This document shows positions 42,501 to 51,851 of a stretch of DNA of 64,000 nucleotides, in pieces (the stretch's first letter is position 1; every line of letters starts with the position of its first letter). The stretch is from Gammaproteobacteria bacterium (lineage in GTDB: Bacteria; Pseudomonadota; Gammaproteobacteria; Berkiellales; Berkiellaceae), in NCBI GenBank assembly GCA_016191245.1, contig JACPOY010000009.1, positions 1 to 64,000 of the forward strand, written 5' to 3'. The translations under genes were made by a program, and so were the position numbers. The notes below the pieces were generated by a model. The model searched no databases and was not told the origin of the DNA. It was given only the letters and a program-made list of their open reading frames with translations.

Positions 42501-43592
42501 ATGGGAAAAATTTTGTCAGTTACATATAATTATAATAATCTCAATATTGCCGTAATTGGTTGTGGGAACTGGGGTAAAAACCTCTCCCGAGTCCTTCACA
42601 AATTAGGCGCATTATATGCAGTATGTGATATCGATCCAACAAAAGCTTTAACCTATGGTGAATTATATAATGTTCCCCATTATAACTTAGAACAAATTCT
42701 TAGTATGAAAGAGATAGATGGTGTTGTTATCGCCACACCTTCGACAACTCATTATGAAGTCGGTTTAGCCTGTTTAAGATCAAACAAACACGTTTTCATG
42801 GAAAAGCCACTATCGCTAACCACTCAACATGCCACATTCTTACATCAATTAGCAAAGCAACAGCAACGGGTATTAATGGTCGGTCATTTGCTTCAATACC
42901 ATCCTGCATTCAACGCTCTCAAAAAATTAAAAAAAGATGGTGTTTTGGGCAATTTGCAATATATATATAGCAATCGTTGTAATTTTGGAAAATTTCGTAC
43001 AGAAGAAAATGTATTATGGGATTTTGCGCCCCATGATGTCTCTATGATTTTATCTTTGATTGACGATATGCCGCAACGCATATTTGCATCTCGCGCCAAT
43101 CATTTAATGCATACCTCGCTTGATACAACTTGTATCCAAATGTCATTTCCAGGAAATGTCAAAGCACATGTTTTTGTCTCGTGGCTCCATCCTTTCAAAG
43201 AACAAAAATTAATCGCTGTTGGTTCTAAGGCCATGGCCATTTTTGATGACTGCCAGCCCTTAGAAAATAAATTGCGCTTATGTCGCTTACCTGCAGAATG
43301 GTCCGATGGTCTTCCTCACCCATTCCCCTTTGAAGGAGAAAGCGTCTTATTCGAGGTTTCTGAACCATTGATGAATGAATGCCGTCAATTTCTTGATTCT
43401 ATTCAACAAAAAACGCTCCCTCTTACCGATGGATTAGAAGGGATCAAAGTCATGACCGTTCTCGAAGCTGCTTCAGAATCCATGGAAAAAGACGAACCTG
43501 TTAACATCTCGTCGTCAGCCCTTGCCCAAAAAGTCAGGAAACACACGGATTTACAGATTGAAGAAAATAGTGCTTTAGAAAGTGTTATCTGA
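42501..43592 (+). CDS. Gfo/Idh/MocA sugar-nucleotide dehydrogenase, WbpB/WlbA-like
   Basis: A 363-residue NAD(P)-dependent oxidoreductase. The Rossmann motif IAVIGCGNWGKN starts near residue 16, and HVFMEKPLSL near 98 is the conserved EKP motif. FAPHDVSMI near 175 provides the active-site His. The next gene is a WbpE-like aminotransferase, so the pair would oxidise then aminate C3 of a UDP-sugar for surface polysaccharide. The remaining pathway genes are not in the window. Confidence 0.82.
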   Translation: MGKILSVTYNYNNLNIAVIGCGNWGKNLSRVLHKLGALYAVCDIDPTKALTYGELYNVPHYNLEQILSMKEIDGVVIATPSTTHYEVGLACLRSNKHVFMEKPLSLTTQHATFLHQLAKQQQRVLMVGHLLQYHPAFNALKKLKKDGVLGNLQYIYSNRCNFGKFRTEENVLWDFAPHDVSMILSLIDDMPQRIFASRANHLMHTSLDTTCIQMSFPGNVKAHVFVSWLHPFKEQKLIAVGSKAMAIFDDCQPLENKLRLCRLPAEWSDGLPHPFPFEGESVLFEVSEPLMNECRQFLDSIQQKTLPLTDGLEGIKVMTVLEAASESMEKDEPVNISSSALAQKVRKHTDLQIEENSALESVI

Positions 43593-43679
43593 GTGCTAAT
43601 CTTTATCATAGAAAATGGATTAGGAAAAAAAACTCAGGTGGTTTATCATTTCGCGTATTATCTTACCGAGGTCCCATAA

Positions 43680-44822
43680 TTGCATATGCTTAAAGAAAAA
43701 TTGGAAAAATTGGAGTTCATTGACTTACAAGCGCAACGGCGACTTATTGGCGATAAAATTCCGCAGGCCATTGAAAAAGTACTACATCACGGAAGTTATA
43801 TTTTAGGGCCAGAGGTATTGGCACTAGAACAAGAGCTTTTAGCCTATACACAAGCCGAAGACGTCATCACTTGTGCTAATGGTACAGATGCATTGAAATT
43901 ACTCCTACTTGCACGCCAAGTTGGACCCGGGGATGCAGTTTTTGTTCCCACCTTTACTTTTGCTTCCACAGCTGAAGTTGTCGCAGAATCAAAAGCGACG
44001 CCTATCTTTGTCGATGTTTGTCCGCATACATTTAATTTAGACATTAATAGTCTCCAACAAGCATTAGAAACTCTCGATAAAAAATTAACCCCCAAAGGAA
44101 TTATCGCGGTTGATCTATTTGGCTTACCTGCTGATTATCCATCTATACAAGCTATTGCAGATCAGCATGATTTATGGGTTATTGGTGATGCCGCCCAAAG
44201 TTTTGGTGGCTCTATTAATAATCAAAAAGTAGGCTCATTGGCAGCAACAACGGCGACTAGCTTTTTTCCATCAAAGCCCTTAGCTTGCTATGGCGATGGT
44301 GGCGCGATATTTACTAAAGATAAAAGTTTAGCAACATTGATCCGTTCTTTAAGAAATCATGGCTGTGGCGAACACCGTTACGATCATATTCATATTGGTT
44401 TAAATAGCCGTTTAGATACCGTTCAAGCAGCTATTTTGCTGGAAAAATTTAAAATATTTCCAAATGAGCTAAAAAGACGCAATGAGATTGCACATTACTA
44501 TAATAATGCGCTCAAAGAAGTGGTTCAAATTCCTATTACTCCGAAGAACATGGGACATGCCTACGGGCTTTATACCATTGGGTGCCCTGGTGGTAAGCGA
44601 GATGAACTCATTCAAGCTTTACAGGCAAATGGCGTGCCTACCAATGTATATTACCGCAAGCCTTTACACTTACAACCTGCTTATTCGCAATTTCCAAGAG
44701 CAAGCAGTAAGCTCAAAAATGCAGAACTTGCTTGTAGCAAAGTGTTAAGCCTCCCAATGCATCCTTACCTTAGTGATGCACAAGTAGAATACGTCTGTGA
44801 ACAAGTGAAAAAAGCGCTATAA
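43680..44822 (+). CDS. DegT/DnrJ/EryC1 sugar aminotransferase, WbpE/WlbC-like
   Basis: A 380-residue PLP enzyme that aminates a keto sugar nucleotide. It reads very like WbpE: FIDLQAQRRLIGDKI, GSYILGPEV, CANGTDALKL, GDAAQSFGGS and FFPSKPLACYGDGG with the PLP lysine in PSK. The late YYRKPLHLQPAY is also typical. A TTG at 43680 has GAGG 8 nt upstream and an ATG follows at 43686, so either may start translation. It lies 87 nt after the dehydrogenase gene and is closed by a perfect terminator. Confidence 0.86.
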   Translation: MHMLKEKLEKLEFIDLQAQRRLIGDKIPQAIEKVLHHGSYILGPEVLALEQELLAYTQAEDVITCANGTDALKLLLLARQVGPGDAVFVPTFTFASTAEVVAESKATPIFVDVCPHTFNLDINSLQQALETLDKKLTPKGIIAVDLFGLPADYPSIQAIADQHDLWVIGDAAQSFGGSINNQKVGSLAATTATSFFPSKPLACYGDGGAIFTKDKSLATLIRSLRNHGCGEHRYDHIHIGLNSRLDTVQAAILLEKFKIFPNELKRRNEIAHYYNNALKEVVQIPITPKNMGHAYGLYTIGCPGGKRDELIQALQANGVPTNVYYRKPLHLQPAYSQFPRASSKLKNAELACSKVLSLPMHPYLSDAQVEYVCEQVKKAL

Positions 44823-44840
44823 TTATAGCGCTTTTCTTCT
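44810..44840 (+). terminator. Terminator of the sugar-nucleotide gene pair
   Basis: AAAAGCGCTAT pairs with ATAGCGCTTTT around AATT, followed by CTTCT. The stop codon of the aminotransferase lies within the stem's left side and loop. Confidence 0.8.
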
Positions 44841-44906
44841 ATATCGTTGAGTTAAATCATAGGCTGTTATATCATTTTTAATTACTAAGATGAACTACCC
44901 TCAATG

Positions 44907-46322
44907 CTACATCCCCTTGGGCTTAATGACATCTTGGCCTGATGGTGGTCTTGGCGTTAAATCGCTCGCACCAGGATTCAAACCCAGTTTCTGTTTTCTT
45001 CTATGATCATAGGCGGGTAAGACCATTTTGAGTTCTTCATGAACAGCCTGCGATGCTATTAGCACACACCCAGGCGCACGTTGAGGTGGTAAAGCAGAAG
45101 ATGATGAAGTGCTGGTCGTCATAATAGAAGATGATGACGAGACTACAGGAAGAGGAGCTGCTGGTGCTAACATACTAGGTTGAGTAGCAGATGAGGAAAT
45201 CTTCTTTGTTTTTGATTTTTTCATTGCCAAAATATCTGAGATCGTCGTTTTTCTCATTCCTTGACGATTTTCGTCTCGACTATGAAGTAATGGAATGAGT
45301 GGATTCCTTACTGTGGTGGTCACACCATCAGAAATCGTGATCTTTGTAAAACAATTTTCTAACGATTGCATTGCTGAGTTTTCTAGGGTTGCAAAGTTTA
45401 TTACATGAGTGGGATATAATGTTCTTAATAAAGCGCCAGATGAAGGTACAAAGTGTTCATCAGATTGAGACATTATCCTAAGTATAGAAGTACGTAAAGC
45501 TGAAAAACGGTCAGCATCTTGAAAAAATGAGCGATAATCGGCTTCATGAAACGGAACACTAAAAATAGGATGCTGAAGCATGAACTCACAGATTTTAGCA
45601 AAAAAAGCACATTCATCATGACTAATGTTTTCTACTTCTTCCTTAGGATGAAGATTTCGAAATAATGCATAATAAATTGCAGGTGCCACGAAAGTACCTA
45701 ACCAATAGCGATCCATGCCACTGGCCTCTTCTTTTGCGACTTTGTTCACTAAAAAGAAAAATTGATGTATAAGCTTGACGGTTCTTTCTGAGCCAATTTT
45801 ATGTAATTGCCCCATAAAATCTAAGAAGCATTTTTGAATAGCTTCGGTATCAAGCCTAGAATAATCATACCTATTTATTTTGTCTGTTTCTGATCTTCTC
45901 TCTTTCGCAATACTTTCTTTTGTAGGTTGATAATTCGCATGGATCGCTTTTAGTTCACCCATGAAAATCTGCCAACTACATCCCTCGCCAATGTTAGCAG
46001 TTAATAATAAATCACAATTTTTCAGCGCTAACCTTGCCATATGAGCCCATACATGGTTCATGATAGAGGGTCTATTGAATGTTTTATGCTTTAACTGATT
46101 TGTTAAAACTTGTTCTAGATCTAATATATCAGACAAAATATCTAATCGAGGTAATATAGATTGTTTAAAAAATATGGCAGCATCTTCATCACAACCATAT
46201 TTAAAAAGAAAATATTCTTTTGGATCCATATAAATGTCAGCAAGCGAGAGAATTTTAGCAAGCTGATCTGGGGTAAACGAATGAGGGATAGGTAGTGAAT
46301 TTGAAGGACCAGCTGTTGCCAT
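44907..46322 (-). CDS. RhoGAP-like domain protein, candidate effector
   Basis: A 471-residue protein starting at the ATG at 46322, with GGTGAG 8 nt upstream. Residues 35-260 can be laid on a RhoGAP domain: FLFKYGCDEDAA where the arginine-finger loop would be, NHVWAHMARLALKNCDLLLT as the next helix, and TVKLIHQFFFLVNKVA with GMDRYWLGTFVAPAIYYAL as the core. The finger position is Lys41, not Arg. Residues 360-430 are Ser/Pro/Thr-rich and disordered. No signal peptide. A GTPase-directed effector role is inference from a distant, eye-made resemblance. Confidence 0.45.
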   Translation of the reverse strand: MATAGPSNSLPIPHSFTPDQLAKILSLADIYMDPKEYFLFKYGCDEDAAIFFKQSILPRLDILSDILDLEQVLTNQLKHKTFNRPSIMNHVWAHMARLALKNCDLLLTANIGEGCSWQIFMGELKAIHANYQPTKESIAKERRSETDKINRYDYSRLDTEAIQKCFLDFMGQLHKIGSERTVKLIHQFFFLVNKVAKEEASGMDRYWLGTFVAPAIYYALFRNLHPKEEVENISHDECAFFAKICEFMLQHPIFSVPFHEADYRSFFQDADRFSALRTSILRIMSQSDEHFVPSSGALLRTLYPTHVINFATLENSAMQSLENCFTKITISDGVTTTVRNPLIPLLHSRDENRQGMRKTTISDILAMKKSKTKKISSSATQPSMLAPAAPLPVVSSSSSIMTTSTSSSSALPPQRAPGCVLIASQAVHEELKMVLPAYDHRRKQKLGLNPGASDLTPRPPSGQDVIKPKGM

Positions 46323-46449
46323 TATGAACACTCACCATTATGTCAGATTGATTACATTTAATATATTGCTAGTAAGCGCACTAATGTACCAAAACTTAAT
46401 CAAAAGTCATATAGAAATCTTATTTTTAATAAAAAATAATGTCATCAAT

Positions 46450-47184
46450 TTATATTAATTTGACTATTTGAACAGTTATATTGTCAGCTGAAACAGGATA
46501 ATTCTGCAAAATAGCTGAAATTAATTCTTGCGTTGTATTTTTAAAATCTTGAGATTTAGCTAATAAAAGTATATCTGATTGCTCTAACGCCCCCCAAAAG
46601 CCATCAGTACATAACAATAACAATTCATCTTTCATCAAAGGGGGATGAACATAAATATCCGGTTCAGGGCTTTCCTCTATCGTCACAGAACGTAACAATC
46701 TATTTTGCAAAGGATGTGAACCAAAATCATCTTCACTAATTTTACCCTTATCAAATAATTCTTGAACAGGCGTATGATCAGGTGTTCTCCAAACCATACG
46801 AGTAGATTGCAACCGATATATTCTAGAATCACCCACGTGCGCTGTGATAAGTTGTTTCTCATCCATCCACAATAACGCAAACGTCGTTTGCGGATAAACT
46901 GATTCGTATTTTAAAATAACGCGGCTTTGCATTAATTTCCAGGCACTTAATATCAACTGTTCCATGCCATTACTAGCATCATTTATTAAGTTTTCCGTGA
47001 AAGTGGGAACAAGCCCCATGACTGCTAGGCAAAATTCTTTTGATGCAATTTCCCCTCCTTCATGGCCTCCCAATCCGTCCGCTATAATAAAACAAGCGTA
47101 ATTTTCATTAATAATATGTGCAAAATAATCTTGATTATTATAACGAGCACCTAGCTTGGTTTCTTCATAAAATTGTATTTTCAT
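46450..47184 (-). CDS. PP2C-family serine/threonine phosphatase
   Basis: A 244-residue metal-dependent phosphatase of the bacterial PrpC/Stp type. Motifs are NNQD (16-19), ADGLGGHEGGE with Asp36, AHVGDSRIYRL near 118, LLLCTDGFWGAL near 190 and SADNITVQIV at the C-terminus. All metal-binding aspartates look present. It starts directly after the stop of the ACP-FAAL-PlsC gene, so it may regulate that lipid pathway or simply share its transcript. No partner kinase is in view. Confidence 0.9.
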   Translation of the reverse strand: MKIQFYEETKLGARYNNQDYFAHIINENYACFIIADGLGGHEGGEIASKEFCLAVMGLVPTFTENLINDASNGMEQLILSAWKLMQSRVILKYESVYPQTTFALLWMDEKQLITAHVGDSRIYRLQSTRMVWRTPDHTPVQELFDKGKISEDDFGSHPLQNRLLRSVTIEESPEPDIYVHPPLMKDELLLLCTDGFWGALEQSDILLLAKSQDFKNTTQELISAILQNYPVSADNITVQIVKLI

Positions 47185-49974
47185 TTAATAGTCTATCACT
47201 TGTTCACCGCAATACTGGGCAATTTCTGTACGTGCATATGAATGCAAACGCAGCACTTCTTGCCATTCTTTTGATGTAGGCGCTATGGATTGACCTATTG
47301 TCACTTTAAGCTTACCAGGACTAAATATTAAGTCATCATCTCGTAAAATAGCTCTGCTCCCCTTAATTGCCACAGGACAAACAGATATGCCGGTTTCAAC
47401 CGCTACTTTAAAAGCGCCTAATTTAAAAGGCCTTAAACCTGCGGCATAGGTAAAAGTGCCTTCTGGAAAAATAGCAAAGGAATCACCAAGATACAATTTA
47501 TTTACAATAATTTGCAGATCAGAAATATTATTTAAAAAATCCATCCTATCCACTGTGGAAATCTTTAATTTTTTCATAATCGTGCGAAGAAAAGGAACAT
47601 TTTTTAACTCTTTTTTTGCCACAAATTGTACACCAGCAGGAAGCACTGCTAACAAAACGACAGCATCAAGATAACTCGCATGATTAGCGACATAAACACA
47701 AGTTGAGGGTAATTTGTCCTGGGATTGATCAATTGTTAATGGGCACCCCATCATGAAAAGTCCCAAACGACAAAATACTTTAGCAACTTTTGCAAATAAT
47801 TTGCTTGGAAAAAATAATGCGCTCGTCCACAGCAAACCGCCAAAAATAATAAATAAAATAGCAATATATAAGCTATAAATTAACTTGAGTGTCAGACTGC
47901 AATATTGCCGAATTCTTGTACTAACACTTTTAAAAAACAATTTTGAAATTTGAACCCAAACAGGGAGAGATGTTTTGAGTAATTTTTTATTTAAGTAATT
48001 TTGTTTGCATGCAGAGCGCTGTAATTTACCACTGGAGGTTTTGGGTACGGTTTTAGGGGGAACTAACAAAATTTCATCAGCAACAAATCCTAATACCACA
48101 GATATTTTCTCATTAATCTCATTCGTTATTTTCTTGATTTTTTCTTTGTTTTTCTCATTGGTTTCAACAACAATAATGAGTTTTTCGGTTCCTGATTTGG
48201 TATCTTCGATACCAAATGCAACCACACAGCCTTTACGCACCCCTGATACTTGGCTGGTAACCTCTTCTATTTCTTCTGGATATAAATTACGACCAGCTTT
48301 GATAATAATATCTTTCTTACGCCCCGTTACATAAAGCTCACCTTCAGCCATATATCCTAAATCGCCAGTATCTATCCAACCATGATGTGTAATCGCCTCT
48401 GTTGCCTCAGGCTGTCCAAAATAACCAACCATGGTTGAAGGGCCACGAAACTCAATATGGCCTATTTTACGTGAAGCAACTTCAATATGATGGCTATCAA
48501 CAATGCGAATTTCATGATGAGGTATCGCCTTTCCGCAGCTGACAAATTGCAAACCTTGTAGTTTGTCATTACTCAGTGGTTCGGCAATTTGTTCTTTCTC
48601 GAAAAGTTCTCTTTGAATTGTATCAATTTTTGGTTCACGGTTGATTGGCGGAAATACAAGCGCAACAGATGATTCAGCTAAACCATAAACAGGAAACATG
48701 GTTTGAGGTTTATAACCATAAGGCATAAATTTTTTCGTAAAATTTTCAATGGTGCGTGGATTAACCGCCTCTGCCCCATTAAAAGATAAACGCCAAGAAC
48801 TTAAATCAAGTCCTTCAATATTAGAGCCAGCGATTCTTCGTATACATAATTCATAAGCAAAATTTGGCGCTGCTGTTAGCGTTCCACGGTGATAATGAAT
48901 TGCCCATAACCAGCGTTCCGGTCGTGATAGAAACGTCAAAGGTGACATGATGACGACAGGAATGGCATTATAAAAACAAATCAACCATGAGCCAATCAAT
49001 CCCATATCATGATACAAGGGTAGCCAGCTTACCCCTACATCGGATGGTTTAATGTCAATTGCAAGGCTCGCACAACGAATATTGGCTAATAGATTCTGAT
49101 GCGTGAGTAAGACACCTTTTGGCAAACTGGTGCTACCAGAAGTATATTGAATTAATGCAGGCATTTGGCTAGTAATATCAACCTTTGGTGGCTTTTTATT
49201 CAGCATTAACTCATCTACTGTTATCACCGCCTTTAAACTACTAATAAAAACTTTTAATAAATCACTTAATCTCTGCGCTTGATGAAAGGTAATCAAAATT
49301 CTAGCATTTGCATTTTTTAATATGCTCGCTTCACGCATCGCATATTCTTCAATTTTATCTGGTCTAAAAGGGGGATAAATCGGAACAGGTATTGCGCCAA
49401 TGAATAAAATGCCAAAAAAAGTATAAAAGAACTCTTCACAGGTGGGTAACATGATCGCCACGCTATCGCCGATCTCAATATTCAATTCATGTAAGCCAGC
49501 AGCCACTTTTGAAGCTTGGGTATATAACTGACCATAAGTGATTACTTTTTCTTCGCCTTTATCATCTTGTAAATAGATATGAGGGCGTTGTGGTTCTTTA
49601 CTGGCAATTTTAACGAGAATTTCAACAAGAGACTGCGCATTAACCGGATCGTATTTGGTTTGCTCAAGATCAAATGCTTTGATCTCTTTGTTGATGGCTA
49701 TCGACGGTTTTGCATTGATAACCGGAACTACCATGTCTTGTAATGATTCCGCTTGTGCCATGAGTGATTCTGGTAATTGAATAGCAAAAGCTTCTTCAAT
49801 CCGATGGAATAATTCGACTCTACCAAGACTATCTATCCCAAGGTGACGCTCAAAGGATGCATCCAGTGTAAGCGATCGTGTTGCTCGTTCACGTCCTAAT
49901 TCAATTAAGAAATCATTGGTAATAGCAATTAACTTATTTTGGATCTCTACATTGGTAGGTGTTTGTTCAGACAT
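47185..49974 (-). CDS. Three-domain ACP / fatty acyl-AMP ligase / acyltransferase fusion
   Basis: A 929-residue protein. Residues 1-85 are an acyl carrier domain with the phosphopantetheine Ser49 in GIDSLG. Residues 105-690 are an AMP-forming ligase of the FAAL type, with PPFRP near 201 and YTSGSTSLPKGV at 277-288. A hydrophobic stretch at about 710-740 anchors it to the membrane. Residues 755-929 are a PlsC-type acyltransferase with NHASYLD (His765, Asp770) and FPEGT (836). One chain could thus activate a fatty acid, load it on its own ACP and transfer it to a lysolipid or other acceptor. The start is the ATG at 49974. Confidence 0.88.
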   Translation of the reverse strand: MSEQTPTNVEIQNKLIAITNDFLIELGRERATRSLTLDASFERHLGIDSLGRVELFHRIEEAFAIQLPESLMAQAESLQDMVVPVINAKPSIAINKEIKAFDLEQTKYDPVNAQSLVEILVKIASKEPQRPHIYLQDDKGEEKVITYGQLYTQASKVAAGLHELNIEIGDSVAIMLPTCEEFFYTFFGILFIGAIPVPIYPPFRPDKIEEYAMREASILKNANARILITFHQAQRLSDLLKVFISSLKAVITVDELMLNKKPPKVDITSQMPALIQYTSGSTSLPKGVLLTHQNLLANIRCASLAIDIKPSDVGVSWLPLYHDMGLIGSWLICFYNAIPVVIMSPLTFLSRPERWLWAIHYHRGTLTAAPNFAYELCIRRIAGSNIEGLDLSSWRLSFNGAEAVNPRTIENFTKKFMPYGYKPQTMFPVYGLAESSVALVFPPINREPKIDTIQRELFEKEQIAEPLSNDKLQGLQFVSCGKAIPHHEIRIVDSHHIEVASRKIGHIEFRGPSTMVGYFGQPEATEAITHHGWIDTGDLGYMAEGELYVTGRKKDIIIKAGRNLYPEEIEEVTSQVSGVRKGCVVAFGIEDTKSGTEKLIIVVETNEKNKEKIKKITNEINEKISVVLGFVADEILLVPPKTVPKTSSGKLQRSACKQNYLNKKLLKTSLPVWVQISKLFFKSVSTRIRQYCSLTLKLIYSLYIAILFIIFGGLLWTSALFFPSKLFAKVAKVFCRLGLFMMGCPLTIDQSQDKLPSTCVYVANHASYLDAVVLLAVLPAGVQFVAKKELKNVPFLRTIMKKLKISTVDRMDFLNNISDLQIIVNKLYLGDSFAIFPEGTFTYAAGLRPFKLGAFKVAVETGISVCPVAIKGSRAILRDDDLIFSPGKLKVTIGQSIAPTSKEWQEVLRLHSYARTEIAQYCGEQVIDY

Positions 49975-50091
49975 TCCCTTGCACCTTTTACGCACTATTT
50001 AGTTAATTTTAAAACTAATAAAAATAAATAAAGTTACCTCCATTGTAACTTCATTTATGTGCGTTAGTGAAATAAGAGGATTAGTTTTATG

Positions 50092-50523
50092 TTAACAACA
50101 CATAGATTGAGTCGTTCTTATAAACGGCATTTCTTCATCATTTATCACCCGATGAGATCTTTCTCTACGTTTTGCACATTGTTGAGCGTATTGAACAGTT
50201 AAGTACATTGCACTGGCACCAAGACCAATGGCAGCCCCGTAAATCAACGGTGTAGTGCATTCAGATATATTAGTGTCAGCTAATTGAAAATTAATAGGCA
50301 ATTGGACATTACCTGAATGCGATTCAATGGCTTGTATAATTTCGGTGTAATTTACATTGGCAAGATTAACAGAAACTTTTGCTGAGATATTATTAGTTAA
50401 ACATTTGAATCCATTTGCAATTAAATAAGAAACTGAAAATACGATACCTGCTGCAATGCCGGTCGCTAATGTATGACATCCACGCCCAATTTCTTTACAA
50501 ACCTTTAACAGCATCTTCTTCAT
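50092..50523 (-). CDS. Small protein with two membrane segments, unknown function
   Basis: A 143-residue protein with hydrophobic segments at about 18-40 and 92-112 and a soluble loop of about 50 residues between them. The C-terminal tail is basic and ends in two Cys. No family is recognised. The ATG at 50514 is an alternative start with AGGA 8 nt upstream. It shares orientation with the effector-like gene upstream but is about 100 nt away. Confidence 0.5.
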   Translation of the reverse strand: MKKMLLKVCKEIGRGCHTLATGIAAGIVFSVSYLIANGFKCLTNNISAKVSVNLANVNYTEIIQAIESHSGNVQLPINFQLADTNISECTTPLIYGAAIGLGASAMYLTVQYAQQCAKRRERSHRVINDEEMPFIRTTQSMCC

Positions 50524-50619
50524 CCTGTTTTTAGAAGCCGTATTTCAAAGCCTAACACGGCTAAAAAATGGATTACAAAGCAATTTTGTGCTGTTAGGCA
50601 ACATCACTACTGTATACTT

Positions 50620-51678
50620 TTATCCTAATTTTGTACGTTTCATTTCTTGATGCATCAAATTAATTTCAGTAAATACAATACCATCATGTGAATTCATCTT
50701 GGCTTTTTGAGTCACATCTATACTTCCAATCAAGATATTCCGTAAATGAAAAAACATTTCCATCAATGAATCTAATAATTTTTGAGCAAAATGGATTTCA
50801 ATGCGTCTTGTATTTAAGGTATTTGTACAAGCAATGACCGTTGCTTTTAGCATATTGCTCCAAATATTAATATTTTTTGCTGTCATTTTATTAGGATAGG
50901 ATTGATTGTTTTCTAATATCTTTTTTATATTTTTCATTTTATTTAAGGTATGGGTAATTTCAAATACTTCCCTACCTTGTTGCAAAAGAGCATCATAACG
51001 ATTTTGTAAAAGAGAAGTCATTTTTATAACGCCGTGCATGAGCGTTAAAAATTGTTGATTTATCGTCACTTTTTGCTTGCCGTTTCGAGGACTAATATTT
51101 AGCAAGCAATCCCAATAAAAGGTATCTTTGCCTTCTCTTTTTGCGTGCTTGATACGAAGTGGTTCCATATTTTTAGCAAGTTTTGGTATTTCAAACCAAC
51201 TATGCATATTCTGCGTATCAATGCCAATCTCATCTAATAATTCAATGACATATTGCTTGCAATTATTCCCTTTAAATAAATTAAAAATCGGTCCGCCAGG
51301 TTTATAAGATTGTCTTCCTGGTTCAGGCTTATCCTCATCCACATCGACTAATCTTCTATCTTCGTTGATAGCGTTTAAAATCTTGACCATTTCATCTTGT
51401 GTAATGCGAAATGTTTTATGCATTAATCCATTTTTGTTTACGATATCTTCTTTATTCTCTAACTTCACTCTACCGCAACTAATTGGCTTATAACCAATAA
51501 TAGGCATATAGCGACTAAAAAATCCTGCCGTTTCTAGAACCTCTGCACGTGCATTTTCTTTTTGTGCATGATCAATCGTAGATAACATGATAAAACTATG
51601 ACCAAAACAATTGGTCCCTTCGGTCATAATCCCTAGAGAAACAAAGTATTCAAAGCGTTGTTTTGTTTGTTTATGCAT
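50620..51678 (-). CDS. Protein with a permuted papain-like (NlpC/P60- or LRAT-like) domain; candidate effector
   Basis: A 352-residue protein without signal peptide. The first 155 residues look like a permuted papain-fold unit: FGHSFIML with His27, a middle beta-rich part, then GNNCKQYVIELLDEIG with Cys140. This His-before-Cys order and the NC-helix pattern recall LRAT/YiiX-type proteins. Residues 200-350 are helical and of unknown type. In this genome context it may be a secreted cysteine hydrolase or acyltransferase, but the assignment rests on two short motifs. Confidence 0.42.
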   Translation of the reverse strand: MHKQTKQRFEYFVSLGIMTEGTNCFGHSFIMLSTIDHAQKENARAEVLETAGFFSRYMPIIGYKPISCGRVKLENKEDIVNKNGLMHKTFRITQDEMVKILNAINEDRRLVDVDEDKPEPGRQSYKPGGPIFNLFKGNNCKQYVIELLDEIGIDTQNMHSWFEIPKLAKNMEPLRIKHAKREGKDTFYWDCLLNISPRNGKQKVTINQQFLTLMHGVIKMTSLLQNRYDALLQQGREVFEITHTLNKMKNIKKILENNQSYPNKMTAKNINIWSNMLKATVIACTNTLNTRRIEIHFAQKLLDSLMEMFFHLRNILIGSIDVTQKAKMNSHDGIVFTEINLMHQEMKRTKLG

Positions 51679-51787
51679 AAGTTTGGTAACTAATTTTTAT
51701 TTAGTTTAATAAAAGATATTGTTGCTAATTAAGATTTAAGAGCAAAGCACAAAACGATGAATGGTAGAGAAAATAGTATATGTGTGC

Positions 51788-51812
51788 ACCCTCTCTTTCG
51801 ATAAGAGAGGGT
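51788..51812. repeat. CCCTCTC palindrome
   Basis: ACCCTCTCTT pairs perfectly with AAGAGAGGGT around a TCGAT loop. It lies between two genes transcribed leftward and belongs to the CT-rich palindrome group. It could end transcription of the gene at 50620-51678 only if read from the other strand, so its role is unclear. Confidence 0.55.
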
Positions 51813-51851
51813 TGAGAATGCATTGATAGAAAGTCACGACATATAAAATCT

